Assembly (NCBI GenBank): GCA_023228875.1
Contig: JALOAG010000010.1
Span: 1 to 64,000 of the forward strand
Direction of reading: 5' to 3'
Source of the DNA: Bacteroidia bacterium
GTDB taxonomy: Bacteria > Bacteroidota > Bacteroidia > NS11-12g > UBA955
DNA length: 64,000 bases
Shown here: positions 36,722 through 49,539 of the stretch, one piece after another
Position numbering within the stretch: the stretch's first letter is position 1
Layout: the number at the start of each line of letters is the position of its first letter
Position numbers and translations under genes: made by a program
The notes under the pieces: generated by a model
Databases searched by the model: none
Seen by the model: only the letters and a program-made list of their open reading frames with translations
What the model was told of the DNA's origin: nothing

Positions 36722-37621
36722 TTAGTTAAATCGAATGAAATTTAGTGGATTAAGTGTTACCCCATTATGCCAAAGTTCAAAGTGAAGATGTGGTCCGCTG
36801 CTTAGTCTTCCGGTGTTGCCAACCACACCAATTACTTCGCCTGCATTAACCCTGATTCCTTTTTTTGTAAAAACCTGAGCGCAATGCTTATAAACAGTAA
36901 TCCAATTGTCCGGATGTTGAATGCAAATCACGTTGCCGTCTTCGGGAGTCCAACCTGAGAAAATAACCGTGCCATCCAATGCTGCTTTAATAGTCTCATC
37001 CTTGTTGGGTACAATGTCTATTGCAGGGTGTTGGCTTGACTCGTAAAGGAAGGTAACTTTTCCGCTGATTGGAGGATAAAACAGACCGGACATCCGGCTG
37101 AGGTTGCTTTGTTCACTTGTGAATGTAAATACGTTCTCAGACGGCTCCATAAAGATTGTTGTTGGAGATGGAATGGCTGAACCACTATCGGATTGTGAAC
37201 GTATTATTTGCTCCCTCTCTTCAAATTCTTTAGTTGGGTCAATTTGGTCTTGTAAAAATGCAATATCTGTTTTTGTTAACTTGTCGCCTCTTAATAAGAT
37301 GTCCAACAATACTTTCTTGTCTTCAAGTACGGATATAGATTTTTCGACTTTGTTCACATCTGCTATTATCTCATTTTTAAATTTCCTGTCTTTGTCGTGT
37401 TCGTATCCCGGCATATACATGCGCAAAGGAGGAATGGCAAAAATGAGCAGCCAACTTATTAAGAAAAAAAGCAAGAAGCCTCCGAAAAACAAGAGTAATA
37501 CACTTAATGGAGTGAGTTTGATAGTAACCTTTTCTTGAAAATTACTCTCGTTGATTAACATCAAACGATAGCGATTGCGTAACTTCCGAACCCAACTTAG
37601 ACGCTTTTTCTTGTTTTTCAT
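36722..37621 (-). CDS. Membrane-anchored M23 (LytM-type) peptidase
   Basis: I start at ATG 37621 (299 residues), where a basic N-terminus (MKNKKKRLSWVRKLRNRYRL) precedes one transmembrane segment (about 41-68); the longer frame from 37693 has no such logic. A coiled coil of about 80 residues follows. The C-terminal LytM domain shows HPAIDIVPNKDETIKAALDG (first His and Asp ligands), VYKHCAQ and the HLHF motif (SSGPHLHFELWHNGVTLNP). These residues bind zinc in peptidoglycan endopeptidases; HPAID is a normal variant of HxxxD. The topology is as in MepM or cell-division LytM factors. It is the first gene of the minus-strand operon, with the promoter at 37657-37687. Confidence 0.9.
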   Translation of the reverse strand: MKNKKKRLSWVRKLRNRYRLMLINESNFQEKVTIKLTPLSVLLLFFGGFLLFFLISWLLIFAIPPLRMYMPGYEHDKDRKFKNEIIADVNKVEKSISVLEDKKVLLDILLRGDKLTKTDIAFLQDQIDPTKEFEEREQIIRSQSDSGSAIPSPTTIFMEPSENVFTFTSEQSNLSRMSGLFYPPISGKVTFLYESSQHPAIDIVPNKDETIKAALDGTVIFSGWTPEDGNVICIQHPDNWITVYKHCAQVFTKKGIRVNAGEVIGVVGNTGRLSSGPHLHFELWHNGVTLNPLNFIRFN

Positions 37622-37656
37622 GAAAAGTTGAAAGATGTGAAATATTTTCGCGGTTT

Positions 37657-37687
37657 CAAAGTTATGTAAGGAAAAGTTGAAAACAAT
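37657..37687 (-). promoter_or_regulatory. Promoter of the M23-lipoprotein-maf-M16 operon
   Basis: On the minus strand ATTG (complement of 37684-37687) is followed by 19 bases and TAACTTTG (37664-37657). It matches the TTTG-N19-TAnnTTTG promoter with a single -33 mismatch. The -7 box is 36 bases upstream of ATG 37621. The -33 element overlaps the TTG start codon region of the divergent sprE-like gene (37677), so the two units may compete for polymerase. Confidence 0.75.
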
Positions 37688-40325
37688 ATTCATTCATAAA
37701 AGATTCATTTTTTATTTCGTCTTGTCTTTAGCAGTGTTTTCGTTTTCTAACGCGAATGCACAACGCAAACAGAGTTTTATCAAACGAGCATATATTAATA
37801 CCGTTTCGCACTATAATTATTTTTTTAATGCGAATGAAAGAGTAAAGGAAGCGCAAATGAATGCTGCTCTTGCTCATCAAGATGATTTTGGCGGAGTAGT
37901 GAGTCTGTTTCCTTTTTCAACACAAGATATTTTGAAAGGCAATACGCCACAAATGGATGAAGCTATTAAGAAATGCAACCACATAATCACACGCAGACAA
38001 ACCGGTAAATGGGTGGATGATAGTTGGTTGTTGATTGGTAAATCTGACTTTTTTAAAGGAGATTTTTTTGCTGCTTTGGAAGCTTTTGAATATGTTGCTT
38101 CTACATACAAAAAGACCATGATTGCTTATGAATCCGAGATTTGGATAGTGAAAACGTTAATCATGCTCGAGAAATATGATGAAGCAGTAGCAGTGTCTGA
38201 TATTATGATGGCTGACAAATCTTTTCCAAAGAAATTTATGAAGGATTTGTATTTAGTGAGTACAGAAGGGCTGGTGATGCAAGGCAAATACCCGCTTGCT
38301 TATGAGAGAATCAAAAAAGCAATGCCTGATCTCAAAAGAAGTGATTATAAATATAGAAAGAATTTTGTTGCAGGACAGCTTGCGATGCTGAATAATAAAC
38401 CCCAAGAGGCGATTAAGTATTTTAATAAAGTTGTCAAAGCCAATTCTCCTTATGAATTTAACTTTTATGCCCGTATCAATATGGTGCGGCTCTATTCCCA
38501 AGCTCCAACTCATAATGTCCAAAAGGCACGAAATATATTGTCGCGAATGTTGAAGGATGACAAAAACTTGGATTTGATGGATCAGATTTATTATGAATTA
38601 GGTGTCATTGATTTAAAACAAGGAAATAGCCAATCAGCTTTAAATAACTTTAAACAATCACTCGCTCACTCTAAGAATAAAGACTTGCAATCCAAGGTTT
38701 TCTTGCTTGTTGCTGAATTGTATTTTGAAAACACAAATTATCCTTTCGCTCAAAAGTATTATGACAGTGCTGTACAGGTGTTAAGCCCTGAATCTACTGA
38801 GTTCGAATCCATTAGTGCAAGACACCTTGTCTTGACTGATTTGATTACTAACCTTGTCAATATATCTTATCAAGATAGTATGTTGAGGCTGGCTCGTGAT
38901 GCTAATTTCAGGAAGGAGACTCTCAAAAAGATTAAGGATGAGGAGCAAAAGCGCAAAGAGGAAGAAGAGTACAGAAATAATAACCCGTTTAACAATCAAA
39001 CAGATCCTTTTGCAGGAACACCCGGTCAAATCAGCCAAGCGCCACAAGGCACTGATTCTCGATTTCCTTTTTATAATCCTCAATTAAAACTAAAAGGTCA
39101 GGGCGACTTTGAACGTTTATGGGGAAACAGAGAGTTAGGCGATTTTTGGCGTATTCAAAGTATTGCACAAACTGATAATAACGATGCGATTACAAATAAA
39201 GATAAGAACCAAGACAGTAGTAGTATAGATTCTTCGGGCTCTATGCAACCTGTGATGATGAAAATGCCATCGGATATTAGCAAAGAAGATGAAAAGTATT
39301 TTGCGTTAGTCCCTTTTGATGTACAAGCACAAGAAGCAGCAGAGTTTAGCATGGGTGAGAGCTATTTTAAAGCAGGTGCAATTTATAGGGATAAATTGAA
39401 CGAAGTCCAAAAAGCAAAAGCATTGTTGGAACAATTTCTATCCAAAAATCTCAAAAATTCTTATAGAGAGAACATTTTATATCTGCTCATAAAAATTTAC
39501 GAATCTGAAGGAAATGAACCTCAGGTGAATCGTTTAAAATCAATGCTAAATCAAGAGTACCCCAACAGCAAGTTTATTCAAATTTTGCAAAATCCTGAGC
39601 AGGTATCGAACGAAAGGAGTTCACCTGAAGATTTAGTGAATGATTTGTATGAGTTGTTCTATCAAAAATATAAATCAAAAGACTTTGAGGGAGCACTTAG
39701 GCTTTATGATACCGCCAAGTTGAAATTCAATGGTAATGCCTATGAAGGTCAATTTGATTATGTATATGGTTTAATCCTTTCGGAGCAAAATCGTATGAAG
39801 GAGTATTATTCAATCATGGGGAATATTGCAGCAAATTATTCAGGTACACCTTTGGGAGATTTGGCCGCAGATAGGGTTGCCGCATACGAGAAATTATCAG
39901 GTATTGATTCTGCAGGAGTCTCAACAAAAAAGCAGTATGTGCCAAAGAGTTCAAAATATGCTAAAGGAAATGAGAATGACGAATACCATTTTATCATAAA
40001 ACTTGCACCTAATATGGATATGAATATGGTGAAAATTGCATTTTCAGACTTTAACAGAGATTTCCGTCCTGATATGGGTTTGCAAATTACTACTTCATTT
40101 ATTGAGGCTAATACACGTGTGCTCATTGTAACCGGATTTTATCATATAAAAGATGTAAGGAATTATATTGACGATGTGGTTGTTAATGAAGCATTGTTAA
40201 AGAAAATTAAAGCCAATGCCGACAGAAAAGAGTTCTTGTTCATTACAAAACAGAATTTCTCTACGCTGTTAAAAGAAAAAAAGTGGACTGATTATCAGGA
40301 ATACTTTCTTAAAACTTATCTTTGA
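37677..40325 (+). CDS. SprE/PorW-like TPR protein of type IX secretion
   Basis: The protein has 882 residues with a TTG start at 37677; the next in-frame ATG lies well after the signal peptide (TIFIHKRFIFYFVLSLAVFS ... NAQ). The mature N-terminus (KQSFIKRAYINTVSHYNYFF) fits the SprE/PorW family 'INRxYHNxxxxYNxYFNA' start. Tetratricopeptide-like helices fill residues about 100-420 (ALEAFEYVASTYKKT, PQEAIKYFNKVVKA, QSALNNFKQSLA). A Pro/Asn-rich linker (about 425-460) and further helical repeats follow. In flavobacteria this protein is a lipoprotein needed for gliding and T9SS function; here no lipobox Cys follows the signal peptide. The gene precedes PBP1A by 25 bases. Confidence 0.75.
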   Translation: MKTIFIHKRFIFYFVLSLAVFSFSNANAQRKQSFIKRAYINTVSHYNYFFNANERVKEAQMNAALAHQDDFGGVVSLFPFSTQDILKGNTPQMDEAIKKCNHIITRRQTGKWVDDSWLLIGKSDFFKGDFFAALEAFEYVASTYKKTMIAYESEIWIVKTLIMLEKYDEAVAVSDIMMADKSFPKKFMKDLYLVSTEGLVMQGKYPLAYERIKKAMPDLKRSDYKYRKNFVAGQLAMLNNKPQEAIKYFNKVVKANSPYEFNFYARINMVRLYSQAPTHNVQKARNILSRMLKDDKNLDLMDQIYYELGVIDLKQGNSQSALNNFKQSLAHSKNKDLQSKVFLLVAELYFENTNYPFAQKYYDSAVQVLSPESTEFESISARHLVLTDLITNLVNISYQDSMLRLARDANFRKETLKKIKDEEQKRKEEEEYRNNNPFNNQTDPFAGTPGQISQAPQGTDSRFPFYNPQLKLKGQGDFERLWGNRELGDFWRIQSIAQTDNNDAITNKDKNQDSSSIDSSGSMQPVMMKMPSDISKEDEKYFALVPFDVQAQEAAEFSMGESYFKAGAIYRDKLNEVQKAKALLEQFLSKNLKNSYRENILYLLIKIYESEGNEPQVNRLKSMLNQEYPNSKFIQILQNPEQVSNERSSPEDLVNDLYELFYQKYKSKDFEGALRLYDTAKLKFNGNAYEGQFDYVYGLILSEQNRMKEYYSIMGNIAANYSGTPLGDLAADRVAAYEKLSGIDSAGVSTKKQYVPKSSKYAKGNENDEYHFIIKLAPNMDMNMVKIAFSDFNRDFRPDMGLQITTSFIEANTRVLIVTGFYHIKDVRNYIDDVVVNEALLKKIKANADRKEFLFITKQNFSTLLKEKKWTDYQEYFLKTYL

Positions 40326-40350
40326 GCCGACTGAAAACTAATATTTTATT

Positions 40351-42546
40351 TTGAAAAAAATTCTTCTAATCATCTGGATTTGTTTAGTTACATCCGTTCT
40401 GTTCGGAATCCTTTTTATGATTGGTATAAGCAAAGGTTTGTTGGGTGCGATGCCAGATATTGTTGAATTAGAAAATCCCAAAAGTGAAATTTCATCTGAA
40501 ATTTATGCTGAGGACGGGGTGTTGCTTGGGAAATATTACATAAAAAACCGCTCCAATGTTTCCTATGCGCAGATCAGTCCGTTTATGTTTCAAGCACTCA
40601 TTGCCACAGAAGATATTCGTTTTGACAAACATGCAGGCATTGATTTTAGAAGCCTTGCGCGCGCAATAGCAGGGGCAGGAGGTTCTGGCGGAGGGAGTAC
40701 AATCACACAGCAGCTTGCAAAAAATCTGTTTCATGACCCTGATTATAGCAGCACTATTAAAAGGGTTATTCAAAAACTAAAAGAATGGGTGATTGCGATT
40801 GAATTGGAGCGAGCATACACAAAAGACGAAATTATTACAATGTATCTCAACACGGTGCAGTTCTCAGGTCATTCTTACGGGATTAAATCTGCTGCTAAAG
40901 AGTTTTTTAATAAAGAACCTTTAGATTTAAAACGAGAAGAAGCCGCGGTTCTGGTGGGGTTGCTGAAAGCGATTTCATATTATAGTCCAAAATTGAATCC
41001 AGACAATGCAATCAAAAGAAGAAATGTTGTGTTGTCTCAAATGGCTAAGTATAAATTTTTCCCTAAGGAAGAATTTGACAGTTTAAAGAGTTTGCCAATT
41101 GAATTGGATTATGTGGCGGATTCGCATAATGAAGGATTAGCTCCATATTTTAGAGAATATATGAAGCGCATATTAATTCCTTGGTGTAATGAACGAGGGC
41201 TTAATTTGTATAAAGATGGATTGAAAATATATACAACCATCAATTCTAAAATGCAAGCACATGCAGAAAAAGCCGTGAACTTTCATTTAACCTCTTTGCA
41301 AGCAGAGTTTTATAAAAGTTGGGGAAATAAAGTGCCTTGGCGAGCAGAGAATTGGGCTGAACTGAAAAGTTTCCCCGAAATGGAGGCAAAAAAGACAGAA
41401 CGTTATAGGACGCTCAAATTAGAGTTTAAGGATGATACTGCCGCTATTTGGAAAGTGATGAATACTCCTGCCAAAATGACTTTGTTTAGTTGGCAAGGAG
41501 AGGTTGATACTACAATGAGTCCGATGGATTCTGTAAAATATTATGCGCAATTTCTGCAAACAGGCTTTATTGCAATGGATCCGCATACAGGTCAAATCAA
41601 ATCCTGGGTAGGTGGAATAAACCACAAATATTTTCAGTATGATCATGTGAACAAGTCTGCAACAAGACAAGTAGGTTCAACGTTTAAGCCGCTTTTCTAT
41701 GCTTCTGCTTTGTATCTTGGGGCAGACCCATGCGAGTATTTTCCGCGAGAACAAACTACATTCTTTATAGATGGTTCGCAATCATGGTCTCCTAAGAACT
41801 CTGATGGGAGTTCAGGCGGTTTTATGAATATGCCCCAAGGTTTGGCTAATTCAGATAACCTTTATACGGCTCAATTGATGAAAAGCCTTGGTGAATCAGG
41901 TCCGCAAAATGTTGTGGACTTTGTGCGTAAAATGGGTATTGATAGCTCTAAGCTGCAAGCAGTGTATTCCATTTGTCTCGGGGTTTGTGATATTTCTGTT
42001 ATGGAAATGGCGAGTGCTTTTAGTGTGTTTGCAAATAAAGGCAATTGGATTGAACCTACATTTCTAACCCGAATCGAAGATAAGAATGGCAATATTTTGG
42101 CAGAATTTGGACCCACCAAAATCAATCAAGTATTAACTGAAGAAAAAGCATATACTATCTTCAAATTTCTGGAAGGAGCAGTAAATTATGGGACAGGTGC
42201 CCGATTGAGAGGACGTTATAAAATAGCCGGCACCATAGGAGGTAAAACCGGTACTACACAAAGTAACTCAGACGGTTGGTTTATGAGTGTAACACGTGAT
42301 TTGGTTACTGCTACTTGGGTTGGTTGTGATAGCCGAGCCGTCAGGTTTAGAAGTACAAACTTAGGACAAGGAGCCAATTCGGCACTGCCCATTTTTGCCA
42401 ATTTTATTAAGTCAGTACTTGCCGACCAAGAACTTGATTTTAGACTTGACCCGCTTGATGTACCTGAAGTGGTAAGCACTCCACCAATGTGGGAATGTGC
42501 GCCTTACAAGCCTGATGGGAATCAATCCCTGCAATTAGGTTTTTAA
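40351..42546 (+). CDS. Class A penicillin-binding protein (PBP1A type)
   Basis: The protein has 731 residues with a TTG start at 40351. One N-terminal membrane helix (residues about 3-28) anchors it. The glycosyltransferase (family 51) domain shows the catalytic segment ATEDIRFDKHAGIDFRSLAR and GGSTITQQLAKNLFHDP. The transpeptidase domain contains SxxK at S443 (VGSTFKP), SxN at S501-D-N503 (LANSDNLYT) and KTG at 632-634 (GGKTGTTQSNSDGW). All catalytic motifs are intact, so it should polymerise and cross-link peptidoglycan on the periplasmic side. Length is usual for the family. It lies 25 bases after the sprE-like gene and is probably co-transcribed. Confidence 0.93.
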   Translation: MKKILLIIWICLVTSVLFGILFMIGISKGLLGAMPDIVELENPKSEISSEIYAEDGVLLGKYYIKNRSNVSYAQISPFMFQALIATEDIRFDKHAGIDFRSLARAIAGAGGSGGGSTITQQLAKNLFHDPDYSSTIKRVIQKLKEWVIAIELERAYTKDEIITMYLNTVQFSGHSYGIKSAAKEFFNKEPLDLKREEAAVLVGLLKAISYYSPKLNPDNAIKRRNVVLSQMAKYKFFPKEEFDSLKSLPIELDYVADSHNEGLAPYFREYMKRILIPWCNERGLNLYKDGLKIYTTINSKMQAHAEKAVNFHLTSLQAEFYKSWGNKVPWRAENWAELKSFPEMEAKKTERYRTLKLEFKDDTAAIWKVMNTPAKMTLFSWQGEVDTTMSPMDSVKYYAQFLQTGFIAMDPHTGQIKSWVGGINHKYFQYDHVNKSATRQVGSTFKPLFYASALYLGADPCEYFPREQTTFFIDGSQSWSPKNSDGSSGGFMNMPQGLANSDNLYTAQLMKSLGESGPQNVVDFVRKMGIDSSKLQAVYSICLGVCDISVMEMASAFSVFANKGNWIEPTFLTRIEDKNGNILAEFGPTKINQVLTEEKAYTIFKFLEGAVNYGTGARLRGRYKIAGTIGGKTGTTQSNSDGWFMSVTRDLVTATWVGCDSRAVRFRSTNLGQGANSALPIFANFIKSVLADQELDFRLDPLDVPEVVSTPPMWECAPYKPDGNQSLQLGF

Positions 42547-42569
42547 TACATTATTCCCATTCATTTTCA

Positions 42570-42577
42570 TAATTTTG
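42570..42577 (+). promoter_or_regulatory. Promoter -7 box upstream of icmF
   Basis: TAATTTTG fits TAnnTTTG and lies 31 bases before the icmF ATG (42609). No clear -33 element (TTG) is visible at 17-23 bases, so this is a tentative call. The 62-base gap after PBP1A leaves room for it. Confidence 0.35.
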
Positions 42578-42608
42578 CACGTCTTTAATTATTGACGTTT
42601 CAAATATT

Positions 42609-46013
<3,405 letters not shown>

Positions 46014-46026
46014 TTTCTAAGCCTTA

Positions 46027-47166
46027 ATGAAAGTTCTTCTGCTTACAGATGGGGTTTATCCTTATGCTTTGGGAGGGATGCAAAAACATTCCAATAACTT
46101 AGCCAGGTATCTTGCAAGAGAAGGTTGTGAGGTTACGCTTGCGCACTGTGTTTATGGAGAGAATGTTATTCCCGATAATCGCACAGTTGCCAAGGAATTA
46201 GAAGTTACAGCAGTTGTTGGATTTAAATTCCCTGATTCCATTCATTTGCCGGGACATTATATTTTAAATTCAAGGAAATACAGTCAGTTACTTTATGAAC
46301 ATTTTAAAACCGACATGGCTTCGTTTGATGTAATTTATGCACAAGGCTTTACTGCTTGGACAATGCTTAAAAGACGGAATCAAAATGTTTGCACCCCGGT
46401 AGTGCTCAATTTACATGGAATTGAAATGTATCAACCTGCGTTCTCTTTTAAGGAAAGACTTGAAAAATCCCTATTGCGAATCCCTGCAAAATCTCTGATA
46501 AAAAATGCGGATTTTATCCAATCCTTAGGAGGTAAGTTAACCGCTCGTCTGAATCAGTTATCTCATAAAAGTAAAGTGTGGGAGTGTGGTATCGGTATTG
46601 AGTCTTCATGGTATAGAGATGTAAATGAATTGCAAGTGCATGAGGGGGTGTTAAAATTTGTTTTTATAGGCAGACATGAAGCGAGAAAGGGATTGCATTT
46701 GTTGAATCCCGTCCTTCAAAGACTATCAAATGCACAGCAAGAATTTGCAATAGATTTTATTGGCGAAATTCCTGCTGCAATGCAATTGTCAGGCAAAGAG
46801 TTCACTTATCATGGCAAAATCATGGATGAGAATAAAATTCAAAACATTCTTGACCAATGTGATGTGTTGCTGCTGACATCTCTATCAGAAGGGATGCCCA
46901 CTGTTGTGTTAGAGGCTATGACACGTGGATTAGCGGTATTGGCTACGGATGTAGGAGCGGTTGCAAAATTAGTTAGCGCTGATAATGGACAGCTAATACA
47001 ACCGGGAAATGTCAAAGAGTTGGAAGAAGGTATTCTATCGTTTTGTTCGATGGATGCAGATCAGCTGTTAAAGAAAAAGCAACATTCAATTCAGAAAGCA
47101 ACACCTTTCAAATGGGATGTTATTATTAAAGATTATGTGGCTTTTCTTAGTTCTATTTCAGGATAA
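46027..47166 (+). CDS. Glycosyltransferase family 4/1 (GT-B)
   Basis: The protein has 379 residues. The N-terminus MKVLLLTDGVYPYALGGMQK has the Gly-rich nucleotide-sugar start of GT-B enzymes (GGMQKHSNNLARYLAREG). The C-terminal half contains FVFIGRHEARKGLHLL (usual 'GRL...KG' donor loop) and TSLSEGMPTVVLEAMTRGLA, the E-x7-E donor motif with two Glu residues. It likely transfers a sugar to a polysaccharide or lipid at the cytoplasmic membrane. Donor and acceptor are unknown. It starts 13 bases after icmF and converges with gmk with 4 bases between the stops. Confidence 0.88.
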   Translation: MKVLLLTDGVYPYALGGMQKHSNNLARYLAREGCEVTLAHCVYGENVIPDNRTVAKELEVTAVVGFKFPDSIHLPGHYILNSRKYSQLLYEHFKTDMASFDVIYAQGFTAWTMLKRRNQNVCTPVVLNLHGIEMYQPAFSFKERLEKSLLRIPAKSLIKNADFIQSLGGKLTARLNQLSHKSKVWECGIGIESSWYRDVNELQVHEGVLKFVFIGRHEARKGLHLLNPVLQRLSNAQQEFAIDFIGEIPAAMQLSGKEFTYHGKIMDENKIQNILDQCDVLLLTSLSEGMPTVVLEAMTRGLAVLATDVGAVAKLVSADNGQLIQPGNVKELEEGILSFCSMDADQLLKKKQHSIQKATPFKWDVIIKDYVAFLSSISG

Positions 47167-47170
47167 GTGA

Positions 47171-47743
47171 TTAAGAACTAATAAAATTCCTAACCAGACT
47201 CTCACATTGTGTAAATGTTTGTTCTAAAACATCATTCACAACCACCACATCGTATTTAGATTCAAAAGAAAGTTCATGATTGGCTTTGTTGATTCTTTCT
47301 TGAAGTTCATGTTCTACTTCGGTACTTCTTTTCTTCAACCTTTCCATCAACACTTCAATGCTTGGAGGTCTTAGAAAAACAGCAAGAGCTTTGTCTCCGA
47401 ATTGTTTTTTTATGTTTAATCCACCCATGACATCTACATCAAAAACCACAGTTTTTCCATGGCTCCAAATTCGTTTTACTTCAGACCAAAGTGTGCCGTA
47501 ATACAGTCCTTCATAAACCATCTCATGTTCCAAAAACTCATCGTTAGCAAGTTTTGCTTTAAAATCACTTTCTGATAAGAAATAGTATTCTTTACCATGA
47601 ATTTCTTTGCCTCTGGGTTTTCTCGTAGTAGCCGAAACAGAGAATTCTAATTCAGGGAATATGTTAAGCAAATGGTTGACAACCGTGCTTTTTCCGGTTC
47701 CTGAAGGGGCAGAAAAAATGATGACTTTTCCGTTTATTTCCAT
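47171..47743 (-). CDS. gmk: Guanylate kinase
   Basis: The protein has 190 residues when started at ATG 47743 (MEINGKVIIFSAPSGTGKST); the longer frame begins at a TTG at 47770. The P-loop APSGTGKST (residues 12-20), the GMP-binding segment VSATTRKPRGKEIHGKEYYF and the FLEHEMVYEGLYYGT stretch identify the family. VVFDVDVMGGLNIKKQF is the central Walker B-like strand. It phosphorylates GMP to GDP with ATP. A -7 box TACCTTTG (47758-47765) lies just upstream. Confidence 0.95.
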   Translation of the reverse strand: MEINGKVIIFSAPSGTGKSTVVNHLLNIFPELEFSVSATTRKPRGKEIHGKEYYFLSESDFKAKLANDEFLEHEMVYEGLYYGTLWSEVKRIWSHGKTVVFDVDVMGGLNIKKQFGDKALAVFLRPPSIEVLMERLKKRSTEVEHELQERINKANHELSFESKYDVVVVNDVLEQTFTQCESLVRNFISS

Positions 47744-47757
47744 CGGTTTTGAGTGCT

Positions 47758-47765
47758 CAAAGGTA
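47758..47765 (-). promoter_or_regulatory. Promoter -7 box upstream of gmk
   Basis: The minus strand reads TACCTTTG, a full match to TAnnTTTG, 15 bases upstream of ATG 47743. I see no TTG -33 box at the usual spacing. The short leader makes it only tentative. Confidence 0.35.
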
Positions 47766-47835
47766 GCCAAATTAATTAGGAAGAATAACCTGCAATAATT
47801 ACTTTCGCATCAAATTAAGGGGAGCCGGTATTTCA

Positions 47836-49539
47836 ATGTATTTTAAAGAAATATTTGATATATATAAACAAGCATGGAGAATATTGCAGGCTAAATACAA
47901 ACCTACAGTTGTTAAACATGCATTGGGCTTGTCTTTGCTGTCAATTGCGGATTTCGTAGGTTTGGCTGTCCTTGTACCTTTGTTGGTTGTATTATTGAAT
48001 TCCGGTTTGCATAATTCTATTTTTGGACATTATCCTGTAACATATCTGTTTGCTTTTTTAGCGGGAGTAATGCTTTTTTTTATAGTCAAAGCCTATGTTT
48101 CATTCTTTCTTCTAAAAAAACAGGCAAGTTTAGTGAGTAGAATTGTGCGGAATATTTCAGAAATAAATACTCGTCAATTTTTAGATTTACCTTATGAAAA
48201 ACGCTTGGAAACCAACTCGTCTTTATTTTCAGAAAAGGTATATTTTCAACCTCTGTTAATAGGTCAGGGGATTTTTGTTCCATTGTTTGTTTTGTTTCAA
48301 GAATCTGTGGTGCTTATCTGCATTTTATGTGGTCTGTTGGTCTTCTATCCCTTTATCTCCTTAGGTCTAATGATTGTACTCGCTCTCTCCGGTATTATTA
48401 TGTATAAATGGATTCGTTCGCGAACTAAAGTACTTGGGCAGAGTAATATCAGTAAACGCAAGAATCTTTTTAATGAAATTACTTTAAGCCATAGCGGTAT
48501 GCTTGATATAAAGCAGAATCAGGCACAGGAATTCTATATTAAAGATATTACAGATAAAGTTTATACACTTGCCAAAGGCGAGTTGGAGACGAATACCCTC
48601 AAAGTGATTCCGTTTAGAGTCAATGAGCTGATTTCGGTTGTTGGGCTTGCAGCTATGATTCTCTATGCGTACATGATAGATTTTCAAGAAGATTTTATTT
48701 TGTTTGGGTCAGTTTTTGCGCTGGCATTATTCAGAGCTGTGCCTGCAATCAATCGTATTCAGTTAAATTTAGTTCAAATGCGACTGTATTCAAACCATCT
48801 TAAAACGTTGAATATCAATACGAGTGTTGAAATTGAGAGTGAAGTGTTAGCACCATTTTGTAAAAATTTATCAGTTAAGGCTGTAAGTCAAACTTACAGA
48901 GAAAGTAATGAACCAATCTTTAATCCGCTTAATTTTACTATCCCTGCCGGCACTATCACTGTTTTCTCAGGTCGTTCAGGTGCAGGAAAGTCAACAATGC
49001 TCAAAATTATTGCCGGTCAAGTTACGCCTTCCAAAGGTGAGTTGTGGGTTGATGGAGTTAAAATCACTCCTAACAATATCAAATCTTGGCAAAATCAGTT
49101 GACATATATTAGTCAGAAGCCATTTGTACATAGAGGAAGTATTTTGGACAACCTCACTCTTGGCTCAGACAAGGCGGTAGATAAAAAACGTGCGGAAGAA
49201 GCGCTTGTTTTGTCCGGACTCAATGAATTTGTGGATGGATGGGAAACACGTGCTATTGGAGAAGAGGGATTTAAGATTTCGGAGGGACAAAAACAAAGGT
49301 TGTTATTAGCGCGTGCTTTATACAGGAACACCCGTATTTTATTGCTAGATGAAATCACTGCTAATCTTGACTCTGAGAACACACATTACATTTTGAGAAC
49401 ATTGCGGGCAATGCGTCAAAGAGGGTGTACTATTATTCTCATTTCTCATAACCCGGATTTTTTTACTATTGCAGACTTAAATATAAATTTTAAAGATAAA
49501 CAAATATACCTACATGAATATTCAAAATCAGAAAGTTAG
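47836..49539 (+). CDS. ABC transporter, fused permease and ATPase
   Basis: The protein has 567 residues. Residues 1-300 hold about six membrane segments (for example LGLSLLSIADFVGLAVLVPL and YLFAFLAGVMLFFIVKAY). The nucleotide-binding domain shows Walker A GRSGAGKS (379-386), a signature variant ISEGQKQRL instead of LSGGQ, Walker B ILLLDEITANLD and the H-loop ILISHNP. It is a half-size exporter, so it should work as a homodimer. The 3' end overlaps the dehydrogenase start by 26 bases, which indicates coupled translation. Together with the neighbouring glycosyltransferase and dehydrogenase this hints at a glycan or glycolipid export, not proven. Confidence 0.88.
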   Translation: MYFKEIFDIYKQAWRILQAKYKPTVVKHALGLSLLSIADFVGLAVLVPLLVVLLNSGLHNSIFGHYPVTYLFAFLAGVMLFFIVKAYVSFFLLKKQASLVSRIVRNISEINTRQFLDLPYEKRLETNSSLFSEKVYFQPLLIGQGIFVPLFVLFQESVVLICILCGLLVFYPFISLGLMIVLALSGIIMYKWIRSRTKVLGQSNISKRKNLFNEITLSHSGMLDIKQNQAQEFYIKDITDKVYTLAKGELETNTLKVIPFRVNELISVVGLAAMILYAYMIDFQEDFILFGSVFALALFRAVPAINRIQLNLVQMRLYSNHLKTLNINTSVEIESEVLAPFCKNLSVKAVSQTYRESNEPIFNPLNFTIPAGTITVFSGRSGAGKSTMLKIIAGQVTPSKGELWVDGVKITPNNIKSWQNQLTYISQKPFVHRGSILDNLTLGSDKAVDKKRAEEALVLSGLNEFVDGWETRAIGEEGFKISEGQKQRLLLARALYRNTRILLLDEITANLDSENTHYILRTLRAMRQRGCTIILISHNPDFFTIADLNINFKDKQIYLHEYSKSES

